Shown: piece by piece, positions 17,440 through 25,582 of the stretch
Position numbering within the stretch: position 1 is the first letter of the stretch
How the letters are laid out: every line of letters starts with the position of its first letter
Program-made: the position numbers and the translations under genes
NCBI GenBank assembly: GCA_903862845.1
Contig: CAIOZS010000076.1
Location: forward strand, 1-37,747
Length of the DNA: 37,747 nt
Origin: an uncultured Thermoleophilia bacterium
GTDB taxonomy: Bacteria > Actinomycetota > Thermoleophilia > UBA2241
Direction: 5' to 3'
Notes under the pieces: model-generated
Databases searched by the model: none
Told to the model about the DNA's origin: nothing
Seen by the model: the letters and a program-made list of their open reading frames with translations, nothing else

Positions 17440-17466
17440 CCCGGCTGCCCCAGCCCGGCCGGGTTT
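17440..17466 (+). terminator. Weak hairpin terminator after the spermidine-synthase-like gene
   Basis: CCCGGC (17440-17445) pairs with GCCGGG (17458-17463), followed by only three T. An alternative inner hairpin GGCTG-CCC-CAGCC (17443-17455) exists. It lies about 45 bases after the stop. Confidence 0.35.
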
Positions 17467-17502
17467 AGCGCCGGACGGCTCAGGAAACTAAAGGCTCACA
17501 TG

Positions 17503-17523
17503 CACCGGGTCTTCTACCCGGTG
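17503..17523 (+). promoter_or_regulatory. Perfect hairpin in the leader of the first STAS gene
   Basis: CACCGGGT (17503-17510) pairs with ACCCGGTG (17516-17523) around CTTCT, 30 bases before the STAS start. The preceding CAGGAAACTAAAGGCTCAC is purine-rich and could belong to a structured leader. I do not recognise a known riboswitch class and see no clear promoter in 17467-17554. Confidence 0.35.
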
Positions 17524-17554
17524 ACGTCGCGAATCTGGACGGGGGGAGGCGCGT

Positions 17555-17914
17555 ATGGAGGAGAGGCCGCAGTTTAGCGTGGGCTACGAGACACTCGTCG
17601 GGGACGTCGGCGTGGTCGTCCTCGTGGGCGAGATCGATATCTACTCGGCGCCTGAGTTCAAGGAAGTCCTCGTCAACGGTATCGAGGGCGGCGCCCGCAA
17701 GATCATCGTCGATCTGTCGCAGGTCACCTTCATCGACTCGACTGCCCTGGGCGTGCTCGTGAGCGGCGCAAAACGCGTGCGGCCGCGCAACGGCAATCTC
17801 GACATCGTCTGCACCGACGAGAACATCATCCGCATCTTCGAGATCACCGGCCTCGACCGCATCTTCGGTATCTACCCGTCCCGCGGAGAGGCCGTCAAGG
17901 CGGCCGTACCCTGA
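17555..17914 (+). CDS. STAS-domain anti-sigma-factor antagonist
   Basis: A 119-residue SpoIIAA/RsbV-type protein. These bind and neutralise an anti-sigma kinase in partner-switching control, and are switched off by phosphorylation of a conserved serine. The whole protein is one STAS domain: VVVLVGEIDIYSAPEFKEVL, then IIVDLSQVTFIDSTALGVLV with the phosphorylatable Ser62 in the DST motif, and IIRIFEITGLDRIFGIYPSR at the end. ATG 17555 follows a strong ribosome site (GGGGGGAGG). No RsbW kinase, sigma factor or SpoIIE phosphatase is adjacent; the partners must be elsewhere. The next gene is a zinc-finger protein on the same strand. Confidence 0.93.
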   Translation: MEERPQFSVGYETLVGDVGVVVLVGEIDIYSAPEFKEVLVNGIEGGARKIIVDLSQVTFIDSTALGVLVSGAKRVRPRNGNLDIVCTDENIIRIFEITGLDRIFGIYPSRGEAVKAAVP

Positions 17915-17989
17915 AAGCCTCGGCCGTACCACGACGCTAGAAGGCGGGCGCCGCCAGGTCGCACAAGGCGCTCGCCCAGGGCGACGACG

Positions 17990-18373
17990 ATGGAGGACCG
18001 CAGCCCGAAGTTCCTTCGCGGCCGCAGTTTCCTCAGTGTGGCGGACGACATGTTGAAGACGAGGACATACGGGATCGGGCGAATCTGTATTGTCGATGGC
18101 TGCGGGACTCGCCTGTCAGCCTACAACCCGTCCAGCGTGTGCGCCCTTCACGGAGGCGCTTGGCAGGACGACTTCCATCGCAGCGCGCGCAAGTCGAGCC
18201 GCCGCGAAGAGATCGGCCGCCGCTGCGCTTTCGAGCCGTGTGCGCGCGAGTTCACGACCACGAATCCGGCGAAGAAGTACTGCAGCGACGCTTGCCGCAT
18301 GAGGGCATTCCAGGCGCGCGTCATGGTCGCGCGCCGCATGGGCGACATGCGCGGCGCGCGGCGCGCAAGCTGA
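17990..18373 (+). CDS. Hypothetical protein with two zinc-finger motifs
   Basis: A 127-residue basic protein of unknown function. Two cysteine clusters stand out: C33-x4-C38 ... C51-x2-H54 (ICIVDGCGTRLSAYNPSSVC, then ALH), and C79-x4-C84 ... C98-x3-C102 (CAFEPCAREFTTTNPAKKYC, then SDAC). Both have the spacing of treble-clef or zinc-ribbon knuckles. The second resembles the KYCSDACR finger found in short bacterial DNA- or RNA-binding proteins. Linker and tail are Arg-rich (ARKSSRREEIGRR; RMGDMRGARRAS), which suggests nucleic-acid binding (inference). The GC-rich codon use matches its neighbours. It lies 75 bases after the STAS gene and may be co-transcribed. The ATG at 17990 has no strong ribosome site; ATG 18050 (MLKTRTYGIG) is an alternative start. 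Confidence 0.75.
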   Translation: MEDRSPKFLRGRSFLSVADDMLKTRTYGIGRICIVDGCGTRLSAYNPSSVCALHGGAWQDDFHRSARKSSRREEIGRRCAFEPCAREFTTTNPAKKYCSDACRMRAFQARVMVARRMGDMRGARRAS

Positions 18374-18382
18374 CCGCGACTC

Positions 18383-18829
18383 TCACACGGGCGCCGCGCT
18401 GAAGGCCGGCGGGATGACCGGCAGGCGCCCGCTCATCAGCGCGCTCACCGCCTCGTCCAGCGCCTCGAAGACCGGCACCACGTTGGGCAGTCCCACCAGC
18501 GCGAGAACGCGCCGCACCTGACCCGCCGGCCGCACGAGCACCAGTTCCTTTCGCGAGGCCCGCTGGTCGTGCACCAGGCGCACGAGGAAAGCGATGAAGC
18601 TCGAATCGACAAACGTCGCCGCCGCCAGATCGATCACGAGGTGGTCCTGGTGGTAGAGCGGCCCCAGGTTGCGCCGCAAGAAGCGATCGATGTCGGGCAC
18701 GGTGTCGAGATCGAGCTCGCCGGCCAGTTCCAGGACTGGGGGCAGCGCGGCCGGCGGCCGGGGACTGACGAGACGAAGCCGGGCCTTGCGCGCGACGAAC
18801 TCGTGAGGTCCGCCTGATTGACGCGCCAC
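18383..18829 (-). CDS. STAS-domain protein
   Basis: A 148-residue protein with a single STAS fold. A 25-residue basic N-terminus leads into PPVLELAGELDLDTVPDIDR, then LVIDLAAATFVDSSFIAFLV with the conserved DSS (75-77) that is the phosphorylation or partner site, and VRRVLALVGLPNVVPVFEAL. It is likely an anti-sigma-factor antagonist or a sensor subunit of partner-switching control. GTG 18829 lies behind GGGAGG. It converges with the zinc-finger gene, 9 bases apart, and has its own promoter upstream. It differs clearly from the STAS protein at 17555, so it is not a recent duplicate. Confidence 0.88.
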   Translation of the reverse strand: MARQSGGPHEFVARKARLRLVSPRPPAALPPVLELAGELDLDTVPDIDRFLRRNLGPLYHQDHLVIDLAAATFVDSSFIAFLVRLVHDQRASRKELVLVRPAGQVRRVLALVGLPNVVPVFEALDEAVSALMSGRLPVIPPAFSAAPV

Positions 18830-18930
18830 CGTTGCTACCTCCCTGTGTCGAGCCCGTGCTGCGAGGTGGGAATCACGTGGCGCACCATCGCCCCGAAGAC
18901 CCTGCCGCCCCGTCTGCCGGCGCTGCCGCG

Positions 18931-18959
18931 ACGCTAGGGCACGGCGGGCGCCGTGTAAA
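18931..18959 (-). promoter_or_regulatory. Promoter with operator-like palindrome, second STAS gene
   Basis: On the minus strand TTTACA (18954-18959) and TAGCGT (18931-18936) are spaced by 17 bases. The spacer holds the inverted repeat CACGGCG-GG-CGCCGTG (18940-18955), perfect over 7 bp per arm, a likely binding site for a dimeric regulator. The start of transcription would be about 95 bases before the GTG. The rest of 18960-19103 shows only the palindrome CCGACCCGGGTCGG (19071-19084), 20 bases past secF. Confidence 0.5.
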
Positions 18960-19103
18960 GCGTGCGCTGGGAGAATTGGCAGGTTCGCGAGTGAGCCTCT
19001 GCGGTAGCCTGATGGACGGCCGCGCAGCCTCAGGCGCAGGTCGAGACGGTCTCAGCACAAGGACGAGACTCCGACCCGGGTCGGCGGCCGGCCCGCGGCT
19101 GCG

Positions 19104-20072
19104 TCAGGATTCGTCGGCGCGCGCCGCAAGCTTGAGCTTGCGGTACTGCGGCTCGCGCTCTTTGAGGAGCGTGAGGATCGGGCTGGCCACGAAGATCGAC
19201 GAGTAGGCCCCCGAGAGGATGCCGACGAGCAGCGCGAAGGCGAAGTCCTTGAGCGTGGCGCCGCCGAAGAGGAGCAGGCAGACCACCGGCAGCAGGACGA
19301 TCATGGTCGTGTTGATGGAGCGTGTCAGCGTCTCCCAAATGGACGCGTTCACCATGTCGCCGTAGGGCATGCGGCTGAGCTTGGGCTGGTTCTCGCGAAT
19401 GCGGTCGAAGACGATGACCGTATCGTAGAGCGAGTAGCCGAGGATCGTGAGCACCGCGGCGATGGTCGCGGTCGTGACCTCGCGCCCCGTGAGCGAATAG
19501 ATGCCGACGACGATGAGAAGGTCGTGGATCTCGGCGGCGATGGCGCCGATGGCGAACTTCCACTGGAAGCGGAAGCTCACGTAGCCGAGGATCAGAAGCA
19601 GGGCGATGGCGATCGCCTTGAGAGACGAGCTCACGACCTGGCGGCCGAACGTCGCACCCACGGTCTCCAGGTTGAAGATCTCTTTGCCGTTGGACGTGGT
19701 GATCGTGAAGGCGCTGTTGAGCGCCTGCTTGAGCTGACCTTGCGCGGTGGTCGACAGTGCTACGGTCTGGATCTGGAACCCGTTCTGGTTCGAGCCGGCG
19801 ACGTTCGCCGACTCCTGTATCTGGGCATCGGCGTAGCCGGCCTGGGCCACCGTCTGGCGAACCTCGGCAAGAGAGGGCTGCTTCTCGAAGGCCACCGAGA
19901 TGCGCGTGCCCTCCTTGAACTCGAGGCCGTAGTTCAGGCCCTTCACCGGGTTGCCGCCACCCTTGGCGAACAGGCTGATGAGGCCGGCGATGATGATGAT
20001 CGCGGAGATCGTGAACCACCACTTCTTGTGGCCCATGTAATCGAAGCTGTAGATACGGCGGAAGAAGTTCAC
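19104..20072 (-). CDS. secF: Protein translocase subunit SecF
   Basis: A partner of SecD in the proton-driven complex that helps pull secreted proteins out of the SecYEG channel. 322 residues, six membrane helices. An N-terminal helix is followed by a periplasmic domain beginning YGLEFKEGTRISVAF. The transmembrane block has FRFQWKFAIGAIAAEIHDLL and the signature SLYDTVIVFDRIREN. The C-terminus is ILTLLKEREPQYRKLKLAAR. ATG 20072 lies three bases after the secD stop, so the two are co-translated. It is the last gene of the minus-strand series. Confidence 0.97.
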   Translation of the reverse strand: MNFFRRIYSFDYMGHKKWWFTISAIIIIAGLISLFAKGGGNPVKGLNYGLEFKEGTRISVAFEKQPSLAEVRQTVAQAGYADAQIQESANVAGSNQNGFQIQTVALSTTAQGQLKQALNSAFTITTSNGKEIFNLETVGATFGRQVVSSSLKAIAIALLLILGYVSFRFQWKFAIGAIAAEIHDLLIVVGIYSLTGREVTTATIAAVLTILGYSLYDTVIVFDRIRENQPKLSRMPYGDMVNASIWETLTRSINTTMIVLLPVVCLLLFGGATLKDFAFALLVGILSGAYSSIFVASPILTLLKEREPQYRKLKLAARADES

Positions 20073-20075
20073 AGG

Positions 20076-21731
20076 CTATCTCCGCTTCTTCTTCTTGCGC
20101 GTGCTCGTTGTCCGCCGCGCGGCGGGAGACGCGCCGCGAGAGGGCGCCCCCGGCGCCGTCACGACGCCCTCGACGGCCGGAACCGGCGCGCCCTGGCCGT
20201 TGCCGTCACCGGACGTGGCGGTCGCGGTGCGTCGGCGCCGTGACGCGGCCGCGCGGCCTTCGGCGACGGCCTCAGCCTCGATCTGGCTCGTCTTGACGCC
20301 CATGAAGGCCGGGTTGCTGAAGAACGCGAAGCCGGCCAACACGCCGAGCATGGCGCGCGTGAAGAGCACAGCCGTGAGCATGCTGACGAGCACGCCGAGG
20401 ATAAGCGTGAGTGCGAACCCCTTCGGCGAGGCCGTGGCGAACACGAAGATCACGGCGGCCGTGAGCATCGTGAGGATGTTGGCGTCGAGGATGGTCTTGA
20501 AGCCGCGCGCGTAGCCCGAGTTGACGGCCGAGCGGACGGTCTTGCCGTGACGCACCTCTTCCTTGATGCGCTCGAAGATGACGACGTTGGCGTCGGCGGC
20601 CACACCGATCGTGAGGATCATGCCGGCGATGCCGGGCAGGGTGAGGGTCACGGGGATGGCGTTGAACAGACCCCAGAGCAAGATGCCGTAGACGATGAGC
20701 GCGAGGTCGGCGACCAGACCGAGGAAGCGATAGTAGAAGAGCATGTAGACGAGGACGATGGCAAGGCCGACGAGGCCGGCGATGAGACCCTGGTTCAGGG
20801 AGTCCTTGCCCAGCGTGGCCGAGACCTGCTGCTGGTAGGTGGGCTCGAGCTTGACCGGCAGAGCACCAGTCTTGAGCACGAACGCCAGATTCTGCGACTC
20901 CTTGACCGTCATGTTGCCGCCGCTGATCTCGGCGCCTCCGCTGATGCCGTCGCGCAGGCCCGGATCGGTGTAGTCGATCATGGGGTCTGACTCCATGACG
21001 TTGTCGAGCACAATCGCGAACGTCTGCGGCGTGCTCTTGAGGAGCCCTGCGCGGTACAGCTCGCGGGTGATCGCCTGGAACTTCTGGCTGCCGGCGCTGG
21101 TGAAGTCGATGAGCACGTTGGGCTTGCCGGTCTGGCTGTTAAAGCCGGCCGTAGCGCCGGAGACGGCGTCGCCGGTCATGGCCGGCGGTCGCTTGTACAC
21201 GTACCACTTCTCAGGCTGGTTGTTCACGGTGTCGGCCGGGCTCACGATGAGCGCATGCGTGGCGGTGTTGCCGTTCGCCGCGAGCTGGTCGATCTCGGCC
21301 TGCGACGCGCCTTGGCTCTTGAGCTGCTTGAGGGCCTCGTCCTTGGTCGCCACCGGACCGACCGGCCGCGACTGCGCGTCGTCCTTGTAGAACTCGAGCT
21401 GAGCGGTCTTGCCGATGAGGTCCAGCGCCTGCTGCGCGTCCTTGACGCCCGGCAGCGACACAGAGATCTGGTCGATGCCCTGTTTCTGGATGGCCGACTC
21501 TGTGACGCCGAGCCCGTTGACGCGACGATTGAGGATGCCGATGGTCTGGTCGAGCTGCGCCGTGGAAGGCGCTTTGCCGTCGGCGGTCTTGGCCTGGTAC
21601 ACGATCTGAAGGCCGCCCTGGAGGTCGAGCCCGAGGTGCGTCTTCACGGCCGGCGGGATGATGAAATACAGCGAGACCGCGACCAGGGCGGCCATCACGA
21701 GCATGATGATGAGGTTTCTGTGTTTTCTCAT
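20076..21731 (-). CDS. secD: Protein translocase subunit SecD
   Basis: The larger subunit of the SecDF export motor. 551 residues: a first helix (about 5-25), then the D1 motif LGLDLQGGLQIVYQ, and the P1 periplasmic domain (INRRVNGLGVTESAIQKQG, VSLPGVKDAQQALDLIGKT). Five helices follow, with IGVAADANVVIFERIKEE carrying the conserved Asp and Arg. An unusual feature is a 65-70-residue C-terminal cytoplasmic tail, low in complexity and ending TTSTRKKKKRR, after the last helix. There is no strong ribosome site at ATG 21731; it lies 106 bases after ftsZ, whose gap holds a GCGGCG/CGCCGC hairpin (21796-21812). Confidence 0.97.
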   Translation of the reverse strand: MRKHRNLIIMLVMAALVAVSLYFIIPPAVKTHLGLDLQGGLQIVYQAKTADGKAPSTAQLDQTIGILNRRVNGLGVTESAIQKQGIDQISVSLPGVKDAQQALDLIGKTAQLEFYKDDAQSRPVGPVATKDEALKQLKSQGASQAEIDQLAANGNTATHALIVSPADTVNNQPEKWYVYKRPPAMTGDAVSGATAGFNSQTGKPNVLIDFTSAGSQKFQAITRELYRAGLLKSTPQTFAIVLDNVMESDPMIDYTDPGLRDGISGGAEISGGNMTVKESQNLAFVLKTGALPVKLEPTYQQQVSATLGKDSLNQGLIAGLVGLAIVLVYMLFYYRFLGLVADLALIVYGILLWGLFNAIPVTLTLPGIAGMILTIGVAADANVVIFERIKEEVRHGKTVRSAVNSGYARGFKTILDANILTMLTAAVIFVFATASPKGFALTLILGVLVSMLTAVLFTRAMLGVLAGFAFFSNPAFMGVKTSQIEAEAVAEGRAAASRRRRTATATSGDGNGQGAPVPAVEGVVTAPGAPSRGASPAARRTTSTRKKKKRR

Positions 21732-21837
21732 TGTGTCACGGCGTCCGCGGCCCGTCGGGGGCCGTCAGGCGGTACAGCGTACCCGACCATGAGAGGCGGC
21801 GCAACTCGCCGCGGACGCGCCGCTGTGAGTCCGCGGG

Positions 21838-22926
<1,089 letters not shown>

Positions 22927-22978
22927 GGTGCTGACCCTCCTGTCGTGGTCGAGACTCGCCGTCGAGGTCTGCCGCACA

Positions 22979-23026
22979 CCCTCATGTGCCGATTGAGGGT
23001 TGCGCCGGATCCCCCATACGCAACCC
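22979..23026 (-). promoter_or_regulatory. Mutually exclusive hairpins in the ftsZ leader
   Basis: In the minus-strand RNA, GGGTTGCG (23019-23026) pairs with CGCAACCC (22997-23004), 8 bp perfect. Immediately after, CCCTCA (22994-22999) pairs with TGAGGG (22979-22984), 6 bp perfect. The two stems share the CCC at 22997-22999, so only one can form fully. They stand 53-100 bases before the ftsZ start. A third hairpin, GGGGAA..CCG/CGG..TTCCCC (23064-23089), lies nearer the promoter. Confidence 0.5.
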
Positions 23027-23101
23027 GGGAACATGACGCTTTGCAGCGATTGTCACGGAGCGAGGGGAACACCGAACTGCCGGTTCCCCAGCCTTGAGCC
23101 T

Positions 23102-23130
23102 ACCATACTGACGCCCTTGTGGGGTGTCAA
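23102..23130 (-). promoter_or_regulatory. Near-consensus ftsZ promoter
   Basis: TTGACA (23125-23130, perfect) and TATGGT (23102-23107, four of six) are separated by 17 bases on the minus strand. Transcription would start near 23095, giving a leader of about 170 bases before the ftsZ ATG. The promoter lies between the ftsQ stop and ftsZ, allowing ftsZ to be expressed apart from the upstream dcw operon, as in many bacteria. Confidence 0.8.
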
Positions 23131-23195
23131 ACAGCGGCTTCATCGCGGCACGCCTACACCTACCTTCAACCAGAGGTCGAGAGTACCCTCCAGCG

Positions 23196-24128
23196 TCACT
23201 TGAGGATGGGGCGTGCCAGCACCCTGTCCGGGATCGACACGTCCACGAAGGCGCACTTCTGGGAGGCCGTCGCGTAGCGGTCCAGAACGACGCGGAGAGC
23301 CAGCGTCTTGGCCAGCATGCGCTCCGCGCCTCCCCACACAACGACGGGATTCCCGGCGAAGCGCAAGGTGAGCTGGCCTTCTGCGGCGACTTCCACCACG
23401 GCCAGGCTGTCGCGCAAGGCCCGCGGCAAGCCCGCGACGACGGCCAGCGCGACGCGAAGGCCAGCATCGGCGAGCGTCGTCCCGGCGGTCACGGAGCCGC
23501 GCACGGCCATGCGAGGCAGCGGCAAGGTAGCGCCGGGCGGCCCGGCCTGGAGAGCGGCGAGCAGCCGCGCCGCCTTACCGGTCGGCGCCGGCAGCCCGGC
23601 GGCCGCGTCCGCGGCGGAGACAGTCGCGGTGGTCTCCGTCGCCGCGCCGGAAGACGGCGCAGCAGTGGTCCCGGCCGCAGCTGCGCCAACCGTGGCGACC
23701 GTCTTCTTTGCTTTCGCCGGCGGCGCTTCGCAGATCACGTGGGCGTCGTCGGCGATGACGTACCAGTGGCTCCCGGCGAGCGCGTACAGCGCCGGACGGT
23801 ACTCGACGACGGAGACCCGCAGAGTCCCGGGAAAGTCGCGGTCCACGCGCGCGTCTGAGATGTAGGCAAGCGGCGCCAGAGACGCGCGCACGTCCTTGGT
23901 CGTCACCGTGAACAAGTTGCCGCCGAGGTAGTCCCTATTCAGAAGCCGCAGAACACGACGCTGCGGCACCAGCTTCGCGCCGCTGACCACGACCTTGTGG
24001 ATGGCGAACGACGACGAGCTGCGACCCCAGGCATAGACCGCGGTGGGCAGCAAGATGATCGCCGCGGTGAGCAGCACGGTAGGAAGCAGACGGAATCTCG
24101 GACGGCTCGCGCCGCCTCCTTGGGCCAT
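23196..24128 (-). CDS. ftsQ: Cell division protein FtsQ/DivIB
   Basis: A bitopic divisome protein that links FtsL/FtsB to the cell-wall synthases. 310 residues: a short basic cytoplasmic tail (MAQGGGASRPRFR), one helix (about 14-36), then the POTRA domain (FAIHKVVVSGAKLVPQRRVL, SDARVDRDFPGTLRVSVVEY, ALAGSHWYVIADDAHV). A Thr/Ala-rich insert of about 60 residues interrupts the beta domain (about 150-210). The C-terminus continues LTLRFAGNPVVVWGGAERML and ends VSIPDRVLARPILK. ATG 24128 follows GAGAAGG; longer readings from 24362 overlap murC in the wrong frame. It lies 28 bases after murC. Confidence 0.9.
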   Translation of the reverse strand: MAQGGGASRPRFRLLPTVLLTAAIILLPTAVYAWGRSSSSFAIHKVVVSGAKLVPQRRVLRLLNRDYLGGNLFTVTTKDVRASLAPLAYISDARVDRDFPGTLRVSVVEYRPALYALAGSHWYVIADDAHVICEAPPAKAKKTVATVGAAAAGTTAAPSSGAATETTATVSAADAAAGLPAPTGKAARLLAALQAGPPGATLPLPRMAVRGSVTAGTTLADAGLRVALAVVAGLPRALRDSLAVVEVAAEGQLTLRFAGNPVVVWGGAERMLAKTLALRVVLDRYATASQKCAFVDVSIPDRVLARPILK

Positions 24129-24156
24129 CGCGCCGAACCTTCTCGCGGGAGGACAG

Positions 24157-25575
24157 CTACGAGTGGGTATTCGCGCCGGAGGGGTCTTCCCCTTGCCCGG
24201 CGAGTGCGGCGAGGAGCTGCTCGCCGGCGCGGAAGACGTCGCCGGCGCCCATGGTGAGCACGAGATCGCCGGGGCGCACGCGCGGCGTGAGATTGCGCAC
24301 CACGTCGTGCAGGCGCGGCAGATACGAGATCGGGCCGCCGGGCCGGGCCGCCAGGTAGGCATCCACGATCAGCTTGCCGGTGACGCCCGGCTCCGGCTCT
24401 TCCCGCGCCGGGAAGATGTCGGTGACGACGGCCTCGTCGGCCAAGGTGAGCGCCTGCCCGAGCTCGCGCTGCAGGTAGCGCGTGCGCGAGAAAAGGTGTG
24501 GCTGGAACACGGCGATCACGCGCCCGTGGTCGCCCTGCTTGGCGGCCGTGAGCGTGGCGATGATCTCGGTGGGGTGATGCGCGTAGTCGTCCACGATGAG
24601 CACGCCGCCGTGGCGACCCATCTCCTGGAAGCGCCGCGCGGCGCCGCTGAACGTCGCCAGATGCGGCGCGGCGTCCGCCGGGGTGACGCCGGCATGACGC
24701 AGGACGGCAAGGGCGGTGAGGGCGTTGAGGATGTTGTGCTGCCCCGGCACGCGCAGAGTCAGCCGGGCGATCTCCCGGCCACCCTCGAGCACGCCGAACT
24801 CGCTGCCGCGGTCGTCGACGCGCGCGACGTCGGCGCGCAGGTCGCCGGCGTCGATGCCGACGCGCACGACGGACGCACGCGTGTGGTCGGCCAGCCCCTC
24901 TCCGCCGCTGCCCGCGACGAGCACCAGCAGCCCATCGCCGGGCAGGAGCGCCACGAAGCGGCGAAACACGTCGTGCACGTCGTCGAGGCAGCCGTAGTTG
25001 GCGTGATGGTCGAGCTCCACATTGGCGACGATCGCCACCTCGGGACGCAGAAACAGGAGGCTGCCGTCGCTCTCGTCGGCTTCGGCCACGAGCCACTCGC
25101 CCTGCCCCACGCCGGCGTTGGAGCCGATGTCGTTGAGCTCACCGCCGACGAGAAAGGTGGGGTCGAGGCCGCACTGGTAGAGCACGTGCGAGATCATCGA
25201 CGAGGTGGTGGTCTTGCCGTGCGTGCCGGCGACCGCGATGCCGCGCCGCATGGCCATCACGCGCGCCAGCATCTCGGCACGCCGCAGCACGGGCAAGCCG
25301 GCGGCCCGCGCGGCGCGCAGCTCGGGGTTGCCCTCAGGGATCGCCGAAGAGATCACGACGAGCGCCGCAGCGCCGAGGTTGCCGGCCTCGTGGCCGATGG
25401 TCACGACGACGCCGGCCTCTTCCAGGTGCCGCGTGTAGCGCGACGTCTTGAGGTCAGAGCCGCTCACGCGCACGCCCAGCTTGGCGAGCACCATGGCAAT
25501 ACCGCTCATGCCGGCGCCGCCGACGCCGATGAAATGCACCGGCTGCGGGAAGTCGCGCGCGCTCTCGTCGTTCAT
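24157..25575 (-). CDS. murC: UDP-N-acetylmuramate--L-alanine ligase
   Basis: Adds L-alanine to UDP-MurNAc, the first peptide step of peptidoglycan synthesis, using ATP in the cytoplasm. 472 residues with all family marks: nucleotide-sugar loop HFIGVGGAGMSGIA (14-27), ATP P-loop GTHGKTTT (117-124), ANVELDHHANY, the lysine-containing middle domain, DDYAHHPTEI, and the C-terminal VVTDIFPAREEPEPGVTGK. ATG 25575 is seven bases after the murG stop. murB, which reduces the substrate of this step and is often next to murC, is not in the window. Confidence 0.97.
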   Translation of the reverse strand: MNDESARDFPQPVHFIGVGGAGMSGIAMVLAKLGVRVSGSDLKTSRYTRHLEEAGVVVTIGHEAGNLGAAALVVISSAIPEGNPELRAARAAGLPVLRRAEMLARVMAMRRGIAVAGTHGKTTTSSMISHVLYQCGLDPTFLVGGELNDIGSNAGVGQGEWLVAEADESDGSLLFLRPEVAIVANVELDHHANYGCLDDVHDVFRRFVALLPGDGLLVLVAGSGGEGLADHTRASVVRVGIDAGDLRADVARVDDRGSEFGVLEGGREIARLTLRVPGQHNILNALTALAVLRHAGVTPADAAPHLATFSGAARRFQEMGRHGGVLIVDDYAHHPTEIIATLTAAKQGDHGRVIAVFQPHLFSRTRYLQRELGQALTLADEAVVTDIFPAREEPEPGVTGKLIVDAYLAARPGGPISYLPRLHDVVRNLTPRVRPGDLVLTMGAGDVFRAGEQLLAALAGQGEDPSGANTHS

Positions 25576-25582
25576 CGTCCCC

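Noticed and set aside
17467-17554. Possible cyclic-di-GMP or other known riboswitch before the first STAS gene
   Set aside because: The conserved core motifs of the classes I know are not present; only a simple hairpin remains, listed as a low-confidence element.
17555-18829. A complete partner-switching operon
   Set aside because: Only STAS antagonists are present; no RsbW-type kinase, sigma factor or SpoIIE phosphatase can be read nearby.
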